The translations under genes were made by a program, and so were the position numbers. Shown piece by piece: positions 26,466 to 37,320 of a DNA stretch of 64,000 bases. A model generated the notes under the pieces. The model searched no databases and had not been told where the DNA came from. It worked only from the letters and a program-made list of their open reading frames with translations. Source of the DNA: Carnobacterium mobile DSM 4848. GTDB lineage: Bacteria > Bacillota > Bacilli > Lactobacillales > Carnobacteriaceae. Position 1 is the stretch's first letter, and the number at the start of each line of letters is the position of its first letter. Where the stretch lies: assembly GCF_000744825.1 (NCBI RefSeq), contig NZ_JQMR01000001.1:930001-994000 (forward strand). The letters are read 5' to 3'.

Positions 26466-26483
26466 TTGTTAAATAAATCACAA
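26466..26483 (-). promoter_or_regulatory. Rex-like operator, adhE distal
   Basis: Minus strand TTGTGATTTATTTAACAA, 15 of 18 matches to the Rex consensus, with a perfect TTGTGA half-site. It lies 195 bp before the adhE ATG. The region 26310-26465 between the two sites is very AT-rich and has a 7-bp inverted repeat at 26323-26340. Confidence 0.65.
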
Positions 26484-26488
26484 ATTTA

Positions 26489-26526
26489 ATAAAAAAAAGA
26501 AAAGGTTTTTCGCCTCTTCTTTTTTA
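26489..26526 (-). terminator. Terminator after the comN-like gene
   Basis: Minus strand GAAGAGG, loop CGAAAAA, CCTTTTC and eight Ts, immediately past the stop at 26529. Confidence 0.75.
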
Positions 26527-26528
26527 TA

Positions 26529-26819
26529 TTAAAATAAATCAAATATTTCCATCTCTTCTAAGGAGACAGCAGGAGAAACCAGCGCTTCAATAGAGGCAAA
26601 ATCTAAATAATTATTTGGCGTTAAACTCATTATTTCTTGAATTTGTTGATAATAATGAGCAGGTACAGATTTTTTCCAACAAAAAGAAATCAAATAATGC
26701 CATAAATCTGCCTGAGAAATTTGTTGATATCCTAGCAATTGAAATTCTTTAATTTTTAAATTTAACCATGGCTCAATTTTCTCAAACTGAGGGATTGAAT
26801 GTTCTTCCAAATCAAACAC
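26529..26819 (-). CDS. comN: ComN-like post-transcriptional regulator
   Basis: A small 96-residue protein with no membrane segment or signal. Sequence features such as LNLKIKEFQLLGYQQISQADLW and a position just upstream of adhE and downstream of yajC/tgt resemble the ComN (YrzD) family. In Bacillus subtilis that gene lies beside secDF/yajC/tgt and ComN controls comER mRNA and binds DivIVA. Start choice is uncertain: GTG 26819 has GGAG 7 nt upstream, whereas TTG 26810 has AGGAG 8 nt upstream. The family assignment is from general pattern and context, so moderate confidence. Confidence 0.65.
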   Translation of the reverse strand: MFDLEEHSIPQFEKIEPWLNLKIKEFQLLGYQQISQADLWHYLISFCWKKSVPAHYYQQIQEIMSLTPNNYLDFASIEALVSPAVSLEEMEIFDLF

Positions 26820-26963
26820 TCCTATACTCCAGAAAAGGAAATCTTTGAGACTAAGACAAACTAATCATAAAAGGAAAATTTCAATTGACTCCATACCGTA
26901 CTTCATTCCTTTTATACATTATAAGAAAATCGATCACTTTGTTCTCAGTTTCAAGAGAAAAAA

Positions 26964-26994
26964 CAAAAGAAAAGATAGTTTATCTTCTCTTTTG
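26964..26994 (-). terminator. Terminator after yajC
   Basis: Minus-strand stem CAAAAGA-G-AAGATA, loop AAC, TATCTTT-TCTTTTG, then TTTTTT. It is a few bases past the yajC stop at 27017 and isolates the comN-like gene. Confidence 0.75.
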
Positions 26995-27016
26995 CTTATT
27001 GAATCGTTAAATTTTA

Positions 27017-27340
27017 TTATTCTACTTCATTTGAATCTTCAGTTATTGTTTCAGTCGGTCCAACTGACGCTGCAGATGCTACATCTTTAATACGTGCAAT
27101 TGCTCGTCTTTCGAACGTCAGAAAAATGCCTTCACAATCTAAAACAACTGTTTTATTGGTATCGTTAATTTCATCAACGATGCCATGTAATCCGCCGATT
27201 GTGACCACACCATCACCTTTTTTCATTGAATCCAACATATTTTTAGTTTTATCAGCAGCTTTTTTTTGCGGTCTGATCATCATAAAATACATTAATACCA
27301 TGATAGCAGCAAATGGTAAAATGCTTAAAATAAATTCCAT
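27017..27340 (-). CDS. yajC: Preprotein translocase accessory subunit YajC
   Basis: A 107-residue inner-membrane protein with one N-terminal hydrophobic helix (about 3-20) followed by the highly conserved MIRPQKKAADKTKNML segment (about 22-37). A soluble beta-rich cytoplasmic domain includes GDGVVTIGGLHGIV. It associates with SecDF and YidC in the Sec holo-translocon; the precise job is unresolved. It follows tgt by about 90 bp, the order found in most Firmicutes, and is followed by a terminator. Confidence 0.94.
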   Translation of the reverse strand: MEFILSILPFAAIMVLMYFMMIRPQKKAADKTKNMLDSMKKGDGVVTIGGLHGIVDEINDTNKTVVLDCEGIFLTFERRAIARIKDVASAASVGPTETITEDSNEVE

Positions 27341-27432
27341 TTCTTCACTCCATTCTTTTCCGGGTTGATTTCTTCTTCATTATTAACTGTACCAAAACTT
27401 AGGAGCTAGTACCACTTAATTTTTCATTAAAT

Positions 27433-28617
<1,185 letters not shown>

Positions 28618-28623
28618 TTAATT

Positions 28624-28649
28624 TTATACTTCACTGTTATACTTCACTG
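28624..28649. repeat. Tandem 13-bp direct repeat at the tgt start site
   Basis: TTATACTTCACTG occurs twice head to tail at 28624-28636 and 28637-28649, directly downstream of the tgt -10 box. It may reflect slippage duplication or a regulator site. Confidence 0.7.
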
Positions 28650-28677
28650 ATTATACTGTTTTTTTTTATTTTGGCAA
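28650..28677 (-). promoter_or_regulatory. Promoter of tgt
   Basis: Minus strand -35 TTGCCA (28677-28672), 16-bp A-rich spacer, -10 TATAAT (28655-28650). Transcription would begin about 28643, giving a 65-nt leader. Confidence 0.7.
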
Positions 28678-28704
28678 CTTAAGTCAAAACAATAAGCATA
28701 TTGT

Positions 28705-28733
28705 TTGTAAGCGATAACTTTCTATGCTATATT
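28705..28733 (+). promoter_or_regulatory. Promoter of the candidate structured RNA
   Basis: -35 TTGTAA (28705-28710), 17-bp spacer, extended -10 TGCTATATT (28725-28733). The predicted start, about 28740, falls three bases before the closing helix of the RNA. Confidence 0.7.
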
Positions 28734-28739
28734 ATGAGT

Positions 28740-29069
28740 GTAAAGAGAGATGCTCGTATGAGTGAACGATAGAATTTCTTAGTTGTTTAGTTTCAAAGAA
28801 ACAATAAACACAACATCCTGTTTTTGAATTACCAGTTTCACCATTCATTAAGTAACACAGTGTAAAGTGAGCAAAATCATGGAAAAGCCTTTTGTTAGGA
28901 TGATGAGCTAAAGCTTAAATGAACGTACGAATAAAGTAGAATGAACCGCATGTCGTTTTTAAAGAGATTCAGTAACCACTATTTACCTTTAAACAATAAA
29001 CAGTTCACTCATACCTCTCTTAAAACAAAAGAGAAGTTGGCAGTTAGTTAGCCGGCTTCTCTTTTTATT
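28740..29069 (+). ncRNA. Candidate structured non-coding RNA, 6S-like in outline
   Basis: A gene-free 531-bp gap between tgt and queA contains a plus-strand transcription unit antiparallel to both. The 5' end (AAGAGAG 28743-28749, 6-nt bulge, GTATGAGTGAAC 28756-28767) pairs perfectly with the 3' end (GTTCACTCATAC 29003-29014, CTCTCTT 29015-29021). This makes a 19-bp closing helix around about 235 nt. Inside, GTTTC-AAA-GAAAC heads a longer hairpin (about 28780-28816), and TTCATTAAG/CTTAAATGAA can pair. A terminator follows at once. There is no ORF with a ribosome site. It lacks the conserved cores of RNase P, tmRNA and SRP RNA. A terminal closing helix fits 6S RNA, but at about 280 nt it is longer than usual; it may be a different or new RNA. 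Confidence 0.7.
29027..29069 (+). terminator. Terminator of the candidate RNA
   Basis: AAGAGAAGTTGGC (29029-29041), 9-nt loop, GCCGGCTTCTCTT (29051-29063) form a 13-bp stem with two G-U pairs, then TTTTTATT. The opposite strand also has a T-rich tail and may serve queA. Confidence 0.9.
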
Positions 29070-29109
29070 GTCCAAACAGTCCTTTTTAAAGAGAGTTCAT
29101 GGTTCATTT

Positions 29110-30141
29110 TTATTTTACAAACATGGCATCGCCAAAACTAAAGAACCGATAGTTTTCTTTTACTGCATGCGCATAAGCAGCTAAAACTTGATCTTTTCCT
29201 GCAAAAGCACTGACTAACATCACTAACGTTGATTTAGGCAAATGAAAATTAGTTGTAAAGGCATCTACTACTTTAAATTGGTATCCCGGTGAGATGAAAA
29301 TACTGGTCCAACCGCTGTCTGCCTTAATTTCACCATCAAATTTAGTTCCAATGGTTTCGAGTGTGCGAATAGAAGTTGTTCCTACTGCTACAATTTTTCC
29401 GCCTGCAGCCTTTACATCATTTAGTTCAGCTGCGGCTTCTTTTGTCAGCCGATAAAATTCTGAATGCATTTCGTGATTTTCAATATTTTCGACACTCACA
29501 GGACGAAAAGTACCCAGTCCCACATGTAGAGTCAAGAAAACCAAACGAACTCCTTTTGCTTTGATCTGTTCCAGTAATTCTTCTGTAAAGTGAAGGCCAG
29601 CCGTCGGAGCTGCAGCAGAGCCGTTTTCTTTTGCATAAACCGTTTGATAGCGATTTTTATCTTCTAAACGTTCTTTAATATAAGGCGGCAAAGGCATTTC
29701 ACCTAAAGATTCTAAAACTTCTAAAAAAATGCCTTCATAAGAAAAATCAATGATCCGTCCTCCATGATCTAATTCCTCTTTTACAATTGCTTTTAAACGG
29801 CCATCGCCAAAGTGGATCTCTGTTCCCACTTTTGCCCGTTTAGCAGGCTTAACCAATGTTTCCCATTGATCCTCAGTTGTATTTTTTAATAATAAGACTT
29901 CTACGTGTCCACCGGTTTCTGGCTTCGTGCCATAAAGACGAGCTGGCAAAACACGTGTATCATTCATCACTAATGCATCTCCGGCTTCCAATTCATCTAA
30001 AATAGCCGGAAAATGTTTATCTTCAATATTTCCTGTTTCTTTATCCAAAACTAGTAACTTTGAACTGGAGCGGTTTTCTAATGGAGTTTGGGCAATCAAC
30101 TCCTCCGGTAATTCAAAATCAAAATCATTTGTTGATAACAT
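29110..30141 (-). CDS. queA: S-adenosylmethionine:tRNA ribosyltransferase-isomerase QueA
   Basis: Transfers and isomerises the ribosyl part of SAM onto preQ1-tRNA to give epoxyqueuosine. It is 343 residues long, typical for QueA. Conserved [12 protein letters not shown] (7-18), [12 protein letters not shown] (about 59-70), APTAGLHFT (about 179-187) and [13 protein letters not shown] (about 297-309) are all present. It is 14 bp downstream of ruvB, so ruvA-ruvB-queA form one transcript. tgt, the preceding step of the pathway, lies on the other side of the RNA gene with its own promoter. Confidence 0.96.
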   Translation of the reverse strand: MLSTNDFDFELPEELIAQTPLENRSSSKLLVLDKETGNIEDKHFPAILDELEAGDALVMNDTRVLPARLYGTKPETGGHVEVLLLKNTTEDQWETLVKPAKRAKVGTEIHFGDGRLKAIVKEELDHGGRIIDFSYEGIFLEVLESLGEMPLPPYIKERLEDKNRYQTVYAKENGSAAAPTAGLHFTEELLEQIKAKGVRLVFLTLHVGLGTFRPVSVENIENHEMHSEFYRLTKEAAAELNDVKAAGGKIVAVGTTSIRTLETIGTKFDGEIKADSGWTSIFISPGYQFKVVDAFTTNFHLPKSTLVMLVSAFAGKDQVLAAYAHAVKENYRFFSFGDAMFVK

Positions 30142-30154
30142 AACTAAACGCTCC

Positions 30155-31165
30155 TTATTGATTATTAATAGGGTAACCTAAATGTTCGAAACCTAATTGT
30201 GTAACAATTCTACCACGTGGCGTTCGTTGAATAAAGCCCATTTGCAATAAGTAAGGTTCGACCATGTCTTCAATTGTCTCAATTTCTTCTCCAATGTTTG
30301 CAGCTATCGTTGACAAGCCTACCGGTCCCCCATTATAAACTTCAATCATTGTTCGGACTAACTTTTGATCGACAAAATCCAAGCCTCTTTGATCAACTCG
30401 CAACATCGTTAAAGCAGCGTCCGCTACTTTTTTATCAACGACTCCATTCGATTGAACTTGAGCATAGTCTCTCACTCGTTTCAACAGACGATTAGCTACC
30501 CTTGGTGTTCCTCTTGAACGTCTGGCAATTTCTAAAGCACCATTATCATGGATTTCTGTTTGAAAAATTTCAGCAGACCGAATCACAATATCGCTTAAAT
30601 CGGTTACGTTGTAATACTCCATATGAGAAACAATACCAAAACGATCACGCAAAGGGGCTGATAACATACCAGCACGCGTAGTTGCGCCTACCAAAGTAAA
30701 GGGCGGCAAAGGGAAATGGACGGGATGAGCTGTCGGTCCTTGTCCCACAATGATATCCACAAAATAATCTTCCATAGCCGAATACAACATTTCCTCTACC
30801 ATACGGGGCATTCTGTGGATTTCATCAATAAAAAGGATATCTCCAGCTTCTAATTCATTTAAAAGTGCAACTAAATCACCAGCTTTTTCAATAGCTGGAC
30901 CACTTGTAGTTCGAATATTCACACCCATTTCATTCGCAATGACCATTGCCATTGTTGTTTTCCCCAGTCCAGGCGGTCCATATAATAAAACATGATCCAA
31001 TGCCTCTTCTCGACTTTTAGCAGCCGTAATGTAAATGCCTAATTCCAATTTTAATTTTGTTTGTCCTATATACTGGCTTAATAATTGAGGTCTCAGCGAC
31101 TTTTCAATAGACATTTCCTCTAAACTATCACTTTCCCCTGAAATAATCCGTTCTTCAGCAGTCAA
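30155..31165 (-). CDS. ruvB: Holliday junction branch-migration helicase RuvB
   Basis: An AAA+ motor of 336 residues that drives branch migration of Holliday junctions with RuvA. Walker [13 protein letters not shown] (about 62-73), Walker [11 protein letters not shown] (about 112-121), sensor 1 [18 protein letters not shown] (about 163-180) and a C-terminal winged helix ([14 protein letters not shown]) are visible. Translation starts at TTG 31165 with GAGGTG 7 nt upstream. It lies between ruvA (30 bp) and queA (13 bp). Confidence 0.97.
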   Translation of the reverse strand: MTAEERIISGESDSLEEMSIEKSLRPQLLSQYIGQTKLKLELGIYITAAKSREEALDHVLLYGPPGLGKTTMAMVIANEMGVNIRTTSGPAIEKAGDLVALLNELEAGDILFIDEIHRMPRMVEEMLYSAMEDYFVDIIVGQGPTAHPVHFPLPPFTLVGATTRAGMLSAPLRDRFGIVSHMEYYNVTDLSDIVIRSAEIFQTEIHDNGALEIARRSRGTPRVANRLLKRVRDYAQVQSNGVVDKKVADAALTMLRVDQRGLDFVDQKLVRTMIEVYNGGPVGLSTIAANIGEEIETIEDMVEPYLLQMGFIQRTPRGRIVTQLGFEHLGYPINNQ

Positions 31166-31195
31166 CCTTATTCACCTCTTTTATGAATGAGTCAT

Positions 31196-31810
31196 TTATT
31201 TTTTCATCAATAAGCGTAATGCTTCTCTTAAATATGCATCTGTTGTTTCTTTGTTCAGCTTCCGGATATCCGGTTCAATTTTTTTAATTTCTCTTGCACT
31301 ATACCCAAGAGCCGCTAAAGCTTCTATGGCTTCATTGACTGGCCCATGATTCGTAGATAAGGACAGTTCTTGTTGGACAGATCCTTCAACAGAAGTACTT
31401 ACGCCTTCTAATTCATCCAACTTTCCTTTTAAATCCAAAATAATTTGAGCGGCGGTTTTTTTCCCGACTCCTGGAAACTTTGTTAAGTAAGAAACATCTT
31501 CACTTTCAATCGCTTGGATCAATCCAGAATGATCATCATTTGCTAAAATGGCTAATCCGCTTTTTGGGCCGATACCTGAAACACTGATTAATTTTAAATA
31601 AAGTTGTTTTTCATTATAATCTTTAAAGCCATACAAAGTGATTGCATCTTCCCGAACAGCTTGATGAACATAGATTGTTACTTCTTTATTCAATTTATTA
31701 GAAAAGCGGAAAGGGTTGGCCATATACAATAAATAGCCGATGCTGCTTGCTTCAATTACTACATAAGCAGGGCCGACAAAAGTAACCGTTCCTTTGATAT
31801 ATTCATACAT
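31196..31810 (-). CDS. ruvA: Holliday junction DNA-binding protein RuvA
   Basis: A 204-residue tetramer subunit that holds the four-way junction open for RuvB. An N-terminal OB domain (1-62, MYEYIKGTVTFVGPAYVVIE), two helix-hairpin-helix motifs (VSGIGPKSGLAIL and FPGVGKKTAAQIILDL, about 77-130) and the C-terminal RuvB-binding domain after a flexible linker (about 155-204, EAIEALAALGYS) are present. It is the first gene of the ruvA-ruvB-queA transcript. I saw no clear LexA box in its upstream region (31811-31960). Confidence 0.96.
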   Translation of the reverse strand: MYEYIKGTVTFVGPAYVVIEASSIGYLLYMANPFRFSNKLNKEVTIYVHQAVREDAITLYGFKDYNEKQLYLKLISVSGIGPKSGLAILANDDHSGLIQAIESEDVSYLTKFPGVGKKTAAQIILDLKGKLDELEGVSTSVEGSVQQELSLSTNHGPVNEAIEALAALGYSAREIKKIEPDIRKLNKETTDAYLREALRLLMKK

Positions 31811-31965
31811 ATTTTATGCTCCATTCGTTCTTTTAACTAAAGTTGCTGAACAGCACACTTGTTCCCTAATGTATTTTAACATATCTGACCGTTTAAAAGG
31901 AAGCCCTGAAAGAATTCGTTCATTTTCTTTTATAGCCGCTTTTTTGGCTATTCTAAATAAAAACA

Positions 31966-32000
31966 CCCTCTACTCGTTTTAACGAGAGAGGATGTAGAAA
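31966..32000 (-). terminator. Terminator after msrB
   Basis: Minus-strand arms CATCCTCT/AGAGGGTG plus inner CTCGTT/AACGAG, followed by TTTTTATT, just past the msrB stop at 32020. Confidence 0.75.
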
Positions 32001-32019
32001 ATAAACTATTTTTTAGCGT

Positions 32020-32457
32020 TTAGGCGAATAACTTAAGGTAAGTGCCATACCCTTCTTCTTCCAGTTTTTCTTTTGGAACGAAACGTAGAGCAGCTGAATT
32101 GATACAATAACGCAATCCGCCAGCTTCTGAAGGGCCATCGTTGAAAACATGACCTAAATGAGAATCTGCATTTTGGCTGCGTACTTCTGTCCGGATCATT
32201 CCAAACTTACGATCTTTTTTTTCAATAATTTCTTTGGAATCAATCGGTTTTGTAAAAGAGGGCCAGCCACACCCAGCATCATACTTATCTGTCGAAGAAA
32301 ATAGCGGTTCTCCGCTGACTACATCTACAAAAATACCATCATCATAAAAAGCATCGTATTCTCCAGTAAAAGGACGTTCCGTTGCTTCGTTTTGCGTGAC
32401 TTCATATTGAATTGGGGTTAATTTCTGTTTCAATTCTTCTTTTTTTAGTTTTTCCAT
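32020..32457 (-). CDS. msrB: Peptide-methionine (R)-S-oxide reductase
   Basis: Repairs methionine R-sulfoxides in oxidised proteins. The 145-residue MsrB fold shows [29 protein letters not shown] (about 63-71), [21 protein letters not shown] (about 90-110) and [11 protein letters not shown] (about 116-126), with the catalytic Cys at RYC. The usual second zinc-binding CxxC pairs are absent; the pattern is that of the zinc-free form. It is transcribed alone, downstream of mutL by about 185 bp, with a terminator after it. Confidence 0.95.
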   Translation of the reverse strand: MEKLKKEELKQKLTPIQYEVTQNEATERPFTGEYDAFYDDGIFVDVVSGEPLFSSTDKYDAGCGWPSFTKPIDSKEIIEKKDRKFGMIRTEVRSQNADSHLGHVFNDGPSEAGGLRYCINSAALRFVPKEKLEEEGYGTYLKLFA

Positions 32458-32641
32458 TTTAATTCTCCTATCTTTTTTTGGAAACTCATAAAAATAGTAA
32501 CGTATGGGCCAAGTTTTTCTTTATTCTTCTACTTGTCTGCAAGCAATTCAACAAATCCATTCTTATTTTATGCCTAACTTTAGTTTAGTCCATTTAATTA
32601 CGGGTTTCAACTTATTCGTTTTGGCGTACCGCTTTCTTCGT

Positions 32642-34594
32642 TTAATGAGGGTCTTGGATACGTTTAAACATTCTTTCCATATCTTTATTCGTAAATTGAA
32701 TCAATACGGGACGCCCATGCGGACAATTATAAGGATTTTCAGTTTTTGCCAAATCTGCTAGCAACATGCGAGCTTCTGCATCATTTAAATGATGATTTGC
32801 TTTAATCGAGCCTTTGCAGCTCATCATGATAGCTGTCGCTTCGCGAAATTTAGCAACACTGACTTTGCCTTGTTCTAATAATAAATCAATCATCTCTTTA
32901 ACAATTTGTTCTTCTTCACCATGGTTAAACCAAACTGGGTGGCTTCTCAAGAGAAAACTATTTTGTCCAAAAGGTTCTAAAAAAATACCGATCTCTTCTA
33001 AAGCTTGCTGATTTTCTTTGATTTTTATCGCATCGTTATTGGGATAATCTAACAGGATCGGTACCAATAATTCTTGCCGGTCTGTGCTGACTTCGCCAAT
33101 TTTTTTACGGAAGTATTCGTATTTTATTCGCTCTTGTGCAGCATGCTGGTCCAGAATATATAACCCGTCTTCATGTTGAGCAAATAAATATGTGCCATGC
33201 ATCTGCCCAATATAATCCAATAACGGAAGGTGACCTTTTGATAGATCGGCTTGTTTTTCTGTTGCCAGCATCTTTTCGGCCATCTGCAAATAAGGAGCTT
33301 GGTGATCAGAAACAGGACTATTTTCTGTATTAATAGGACTTTCAAAAGCTGGTTTATTCAGCATAGGTTCTCTTTTTTCAAAATTGGGGTTCATCTGTTC
33401 ACTATTCTTTTCTGCTTGTTCTTGGAAAGGAGCAGATAAACTGTTTACTGGTTTTGAAAAATAGTGAGGACGTAAAGGTGTACTTGGTTCTTTTACTTCC
33501 TCCACAGATGTTGGACTTGAAAAATCTAATTGTGTTTGTTCTAGTTGCTCTGCAGATTGCTTTATTTTGTTCTTGAAATTAAGATTTCCCAAAGCTTCAG
33601 GAATCAATTGTTCATTGCTTAGACAGTCATTGATCGCTGTTTCTATCAATTCCATTAATTCTTTTTCTTTACTGATGCGGACTTCTTGCTTCGTAGGATG
33701 GACATTGACGTCCATCAACAAAGGATCAGCTGTAATCTCTATAACCGCAAGAGGGAAACGACCGACCATCAATTTCGAACGGTAACCCGCAATAATAGCT
33801 TTATTGAGCAGATAATTTTTAATGTAGCGACCATTGATGATAATAGAAATATAATTACGGTTCGCTCTTGTCACTTCCGGTAAAGAAATAAAACCAGAAA
33901 TTCTAAAATCTAAATCCTCTTTTTCAATTTTTCGCATTTTTTTGGCTGTTGCTACGCCATAAATACCGGCTAAGGTTTGTTTTAAGTCACCATTTCCAGC
34001 AGTGCGCAATAATTGATTGCCATCATGGACTAATCGAAAAGCTACATTTGGATGACTGATGGCCATTCGATTAACAATATCAGATACATTTGAAAGTTCC
34101 GTTTGAATGGTTTTAACGTATTTTAGACGAGCAGGCGTATTGAAAAACAAATTTTCAACCGTCAATATCGTTCCCTTTCTTGCTTGGCTTGGCCGTTCTT
34201 CTATCACTTGACCACCTTTTAAATAAACGAACGTCCCTTTTTGATCGCCTGTAGAAGTTTCTAAAGTAATTTCTGAAACAGAGGCGATACTCGGCAAAGC
34301 TTCTCCTCGAAAACCTAAAGTTCGGATTCGAAATAAATCATCTCGTGAATAAATTTTACTAGTCGCATGCCGTTTAAAAGCATTCAATACTTCTGCTGGA
34401 TCAATTCCTTCTCCGTTATCGATGATTTTGATTTTTTTAAGTCCAGCTTCTTCAATCAAAATTTCGATTTGCGTGCTTCCAGCATCAAGAGCATTTTCAA
34501 CCAATTCTTTTACAACAGAAGCTGGACGCTCAATTACTTCTCCTGCTGCAATTTGATTAGCTAGTATTTCCGAAAGTTCTTGAATTCTCGCCAT
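32642..34594 (-). CDS. mutL: DNA mismatch repair protein MutL
   Basis: A GHKL ATPase of 650 residues coordinating mismatch repair after MutS. N-terminal motifs are [12 protein letters not shown] (about 30-41), DNGEGI (about 60-65) and [16 protein letters not shown] (about 94-109). The C-terminal dimerisation and endonuclease domain carries [12 protein letters not shown], the DQHA(X)2E(X)4E metal motif, and CPHGRP near residue 625. It should therefore be a nicking MutL, as in other Gram-positives. It is 48 bp downstream of mutS and very probably cotranscribed. Confidence 0.96.
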   Translation of the reverse strand: MARIQELSEILANQIAAGEVIERPASVVKELVENALDAGSTQIEILIEEAGLKKIKIIDNGEGIDPAEVLNAFKRHATSKIYSRDDLFRIRTLGFRGEALPSIASVSEITLETSTGDQKGTFVYLKGGQVIEERPSQARKGTILTVENLFFNTPARLKYVKTIQTELSNVSDIVNRMAISHPNVAFRLVHDGNQLLRTAGNGDLKQTLAGIYGVATAKKMRKIEKEDLDFRISGFISLPEVTRANRNYISIIINGRYIKNYLLNKAIIAGYRSKLMVGRFPLAVIEITADPLLMDVNVHPTKQEVRISKEKELMELIETAINDCLSNEQLIPEALGNLNFKNKIKQSAEQLEQTQLDFSSPTSVEEVKEPSTPLRPHYFSKPVNSLSAPFQEQAEKNSEQMNPNFEKREPMLNKPAFESPINTENSPVSDHQAPYLQMAEKMLATEKQADLSKGHLPLLDYIGQMHGTYLFAQHEDGLYILDQHAAQERIKYEYFRKKIGEVSTDRQELLVPILLDYPNNDAIKIKENQQALEEIGIFLEPFGQNSFLLRSHPVWFNHGEEEQIVKEMIDLLLEQGKVSVAKFREATAIMMSCKGSIKANHHLNDAEARMLLADLAKTENPYNCPHGRPVLIQFTNKDMERMFKRIQDPH

Positions 34595-34642
34595 TTCTCT
34601 ACCCCTTTCTACTCTAACTCTACGTTAGTTATTTTTAACAGT

Positions 34643-37264
34643 TTATTTCAACTGTTGCTGAAGCTCATGTAATACATTTAAAGCCTCTAAAGGACTCATA
34701 GTCAGTAGATTTAATTCATTCAATGCCTTTAGGATGGAAGATTCATTTTCATCTGCCATTCCAAATAAAGATAACTGTCCTGCCGCTTCTTCTGCAACAG
34801 CCGTTTCTTTTTCTGTCGTTCTTTTTTTATTGGTTTGAAACTCTTCTGTTTGAACTGTTGTTTCTAAAACAATTTCTTCTTTTTGTTCCAAGCGATCTAA
34901 AATAACAGCTGCTCTAGACAGCAAATCATCTGGCAATCCTGCTAACTTTGCTACATGGATCCCATAACTTTTATCAGCTGGTCCTGGCAACATTTTGTGT
35001 AAAAAAATCAATTCTCCGTTTTCTTCAATAGCTCCTACATGTGTATTAACTAATCCTGTTAATTCTTCATCAAGCACTGTCAATTCATGGTAATGAGTAG
35101 AAAACAAGGTTTTGGCGTGGACATGGTCATGAATGTATTCAATAATCGCTTCAGCTAAAGCCATGCCATCAAAAGTAGCTGTTCCACGGCCAATTTCATC
35201 AAATAGTATTAAACTATGAGGAGTCGCATGTCGTAAAGCTTGATTAGCCTCCATCATTTCTACCATAAACGTACTTTGTCCAGAGATTAAATCATCCGCA
35301 GCACCTATACGAGTGAATATTTGATCGAAAATAGGTAATTTGGCGGACTCGGCCGGTACAAAGCAGCCCATTTGAGCCATAATAACTGTTAAAGCCAATT
35401 GGCGCATATACGTGCTTTTACCAGACATATTTGGACCAGTAATCAGCATAATTTCTGTTTTCTCATCCATTTCAACGCTATTCGGTACATAAGTTTGTTG
35501 TCCCAGTACTTTTTCAACTACTGGATGCCGCCCGTCTATCAAGGTAAGTTCTTGACTGCCGTATGCTAATTCTGGGCGCACATAATGGTGTTTCTCACTC
35601 ACTGTCGCAAAACTTTGCAGCACGTCAATTGTAGCTACTGTTTTGGCTAACAATTGTACCCGTTCAATGTAGTGCTTAACGGTTTCTCTAACCTCAGTGA
35701 ATAAAGAGTACTCTAATGCCAAGGACTTTTCTTCTGCTTCTAAGATAAGCGTTTCTTTTTCTTTTAGCTCTGGCGTAATAAAACGTTCAGCATTAGCCAG
35801 AGTTTGTTTGCGTTCATACAGACCTTCTGGCAAATTAGCCAGATTTGATTTCGTGATTTCAATATAATAGCCGAATACACGATTATACCCAATTTTTAAT
35901 GTCTTGATTCCTGTTTTTTCCCGTTCTTGAGCTTCTAACTGAGTAATCCAACGTTTGCCATTACGCATAGCGTCACGATACTGATCCAGTTGTCTATCAA
36001 ATCCGTCTTTGATAACATTGCCTTCTTTCAATGATAAGGGCGTATTTTCATCAACCGCCTGCTCAATTAAGTCTACAACTTCTGGTACAGTATCTAAATG
36101 AGATAACAGTTCATCCCATTCCCCTTTATTCATTAAGGCAATCCTATCTTTCAATACAGGAATTTGAGATAAGGATGTTTTTAATTGAATCAAATCACGG
36201 CCATTTACATTTCCAAAGGCTACTCTTCCAGCTAAACGTTCTAAATCATACACTTGAGTTAGTGCTTCGTTTAAATCGATTCGTTCAAAAAAATGATTGA
36301 TTAAACTTTCTACGACATCTTGGCGTGCTTTGATCCTTGCTTCTTGGATTAAAGGACGATCAATCCACTGTTTCAATAAGCGGCCGCCCATTGCTGTTTT
36401 GGTTTCATCCAACAACCAAAGCAAGGTGCCTTTTTTTTGTCCTGATCGAATAGAAGACACTAATTCTAAATTGTGTTTAGAATAATGATCCATTTTTAAA
36501 TAATTAGCAGGAGTATAAACTTCAGCTTTTTGTAAATGGGCTAAACTTCTTTTTTGCGTCATGGTTAAGTACAACAATAGAATTTTTAAAGCTGAAAGAA
36601 TCTCCATATTTTCTACATCACTAGATAAATAAGCAAATTCAGCAATTTCTTCTCCAGCTTTTTGGGTAGAAACCATAACCCCCAGTTTTGTTTGCAGATC
36701 TGATTGTAATTCAAGGTGTTTCGCTTCTTCGAAAACGACTTCTTTTGTTTTTAAACTACTCAGTTCATTGATGACCTCTTCTACCGAAGATAATTGAGCA
36801 GCTTTTAATTCTCCAGTACTTAAATCCGCATAAGCTAAATTAAAGCGCTGCTCGCCAGTTATAGAAAGAGCAGCTAAATAGTTATTGGATTTTGCATCAA
36901 TATTTTTAGACTCTATCGCTGTCCCAGGTGTAATCAATTGAACAACTTCTCGCTTGACCATCCCCTTAGCGGTCTTCGGATCTTCTACTTGTTCGCATAT
37001 TGCGACTTTGTAGCCTTTTTCAATCAAAATATCGATATAGCCTCTTGCTGCGTGATAAGGAACACCGCACATCGGGATCGGATTTTCTGCATTCCGATTC
37101 CGGCTGGTCAATGTAACTTCTAATAATTGTGAAGCTTTAATTGCATCCTCATTGAACAACTCATAAAAATCACCCAAACGGTAAAATAAAAAAGCGTCTG
37201 GATATTGTTCTTTAATTCCTAAGTATTGCACCATCATTGGGGTAGGTTGAATTTTTTGCGTCAT
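34643..37264 (-). CDS. mutS: DNA mismatch recognition ATPase MutS
   Basis: An 873-residue MutS1. The mismatch-probing F-x-E motif is in LGDFYELF (about 32-39). The ABC ATPase domain has Walker [15 protein letters not shown] (about 612-625), the STFMVEM signature region, Walker [17 protein letters not shown] (about 683-698) and the STHYHEL His loop. A C-terminal helix-turn-helix follows. It recognises mispairs and recruits MutL, encoded immediately downstream. The gene follows ymdB and rny, an order shared with other Lactobacillales and Bacillales. Confidence 0.97.
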   Translation of the reverse strand: MTQKIQPTPMMVQYLGIKEQYPDAFLFYRLGDFYELFNEDAIKASQLLEVTLTSRNRNAENPIPMCGVPYHAARGYIDILIEKGYKVAICEQVEDPKTAKGMVKREVVQLITPGTAIESKNIDAKSNNYLAALSITGEQRFNLAYADLSTGELKAAQLSSVEEVINELSSLKTKEVVFEEAKHLELQSDLQTKLGVMVSTQKAGEEIAEFAYLSSDVENMEILSALKILLLYLTMTQKRSLAHLQKAEVYTPANYLKMDHYSKHNLELVSSIRSGQKKGTLLWLLDETKTAMGGRLLKQWIDRPLIQEARIKARQDVVESLINHFFERIDLNEALTQVYDLERLAGRVAFGNVNGRDLIQLKTSLSQIPVLKDRIALMNKGEWDELLSHLDTVPEVVDLIEQAVDENTPLSLKEGNVIKDGFDRQLDQYRDAMRNGKRWITQLEAQEREKTGIKTLKIGYNRVFGYYIEITKSNLANLPEGLYERKQTLANAERFITPELKEKETLILEAEEKSLALEYSLFTEVRETVKHYIERVQLLAKTVATIDVLQSFATVSEKHHYVRPELAYGSQELTLIDGRHPVVEKVLGQQTYVPNSVEMDEKTEIMLITGPNMSGKSTYMRQLALTVIMAQMGCFVPAESAKLPIFDQIFTRIGAADDLISGQSTFMVEMMEANQALRHATPHSLILFDEIGRGTATFDGMALAEAIIEYIHDHVHAKTLFSTHYHELTVLDEELTGLVNTHVGAIEENGELIFLHKMLPGPADKSYGIHVAKLAGLPDDLLSRAAVILDRLEQKEEIVLETTVQTEEFQTNKKRTTEKETAVAEEAAGQLSLFGMADENESSILKALNELNLLTMSPLEALNVLHELQQQLK

Positions 37265-37320
37265 ATAGATCCCCTTCTTTATGTTTCTTGATTCGAAATG
37301 AATGTATCTTCCTCACTTGT

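Noticed and set aside
28735-28773. A 12-codon ORF (ATG at 28735) at the start of the RNA
   Set aside because: The ATG touches the -10 box and has no ribosome-binding site; transcription would start downstream of it.
28740-29021. RNase P RNA, tmRNA, SRP RNA or T-box as identity of the tgt-queA RNA
   Set aside because: The GAGGAAAGTCC core of RNase P, the tmRNA tag region, the SRP Alu/tetraloop sequences and the T-box core are all missing, and the RNA runs opposite to the neighbouring genes, so it cannot be a cis-leader of tgt or queA.
31811-31960. LexA box upstream of ruvA
   Set aside because: GAAC/GTTC-like words are present but never with the 4-bp spacing of the consensus.
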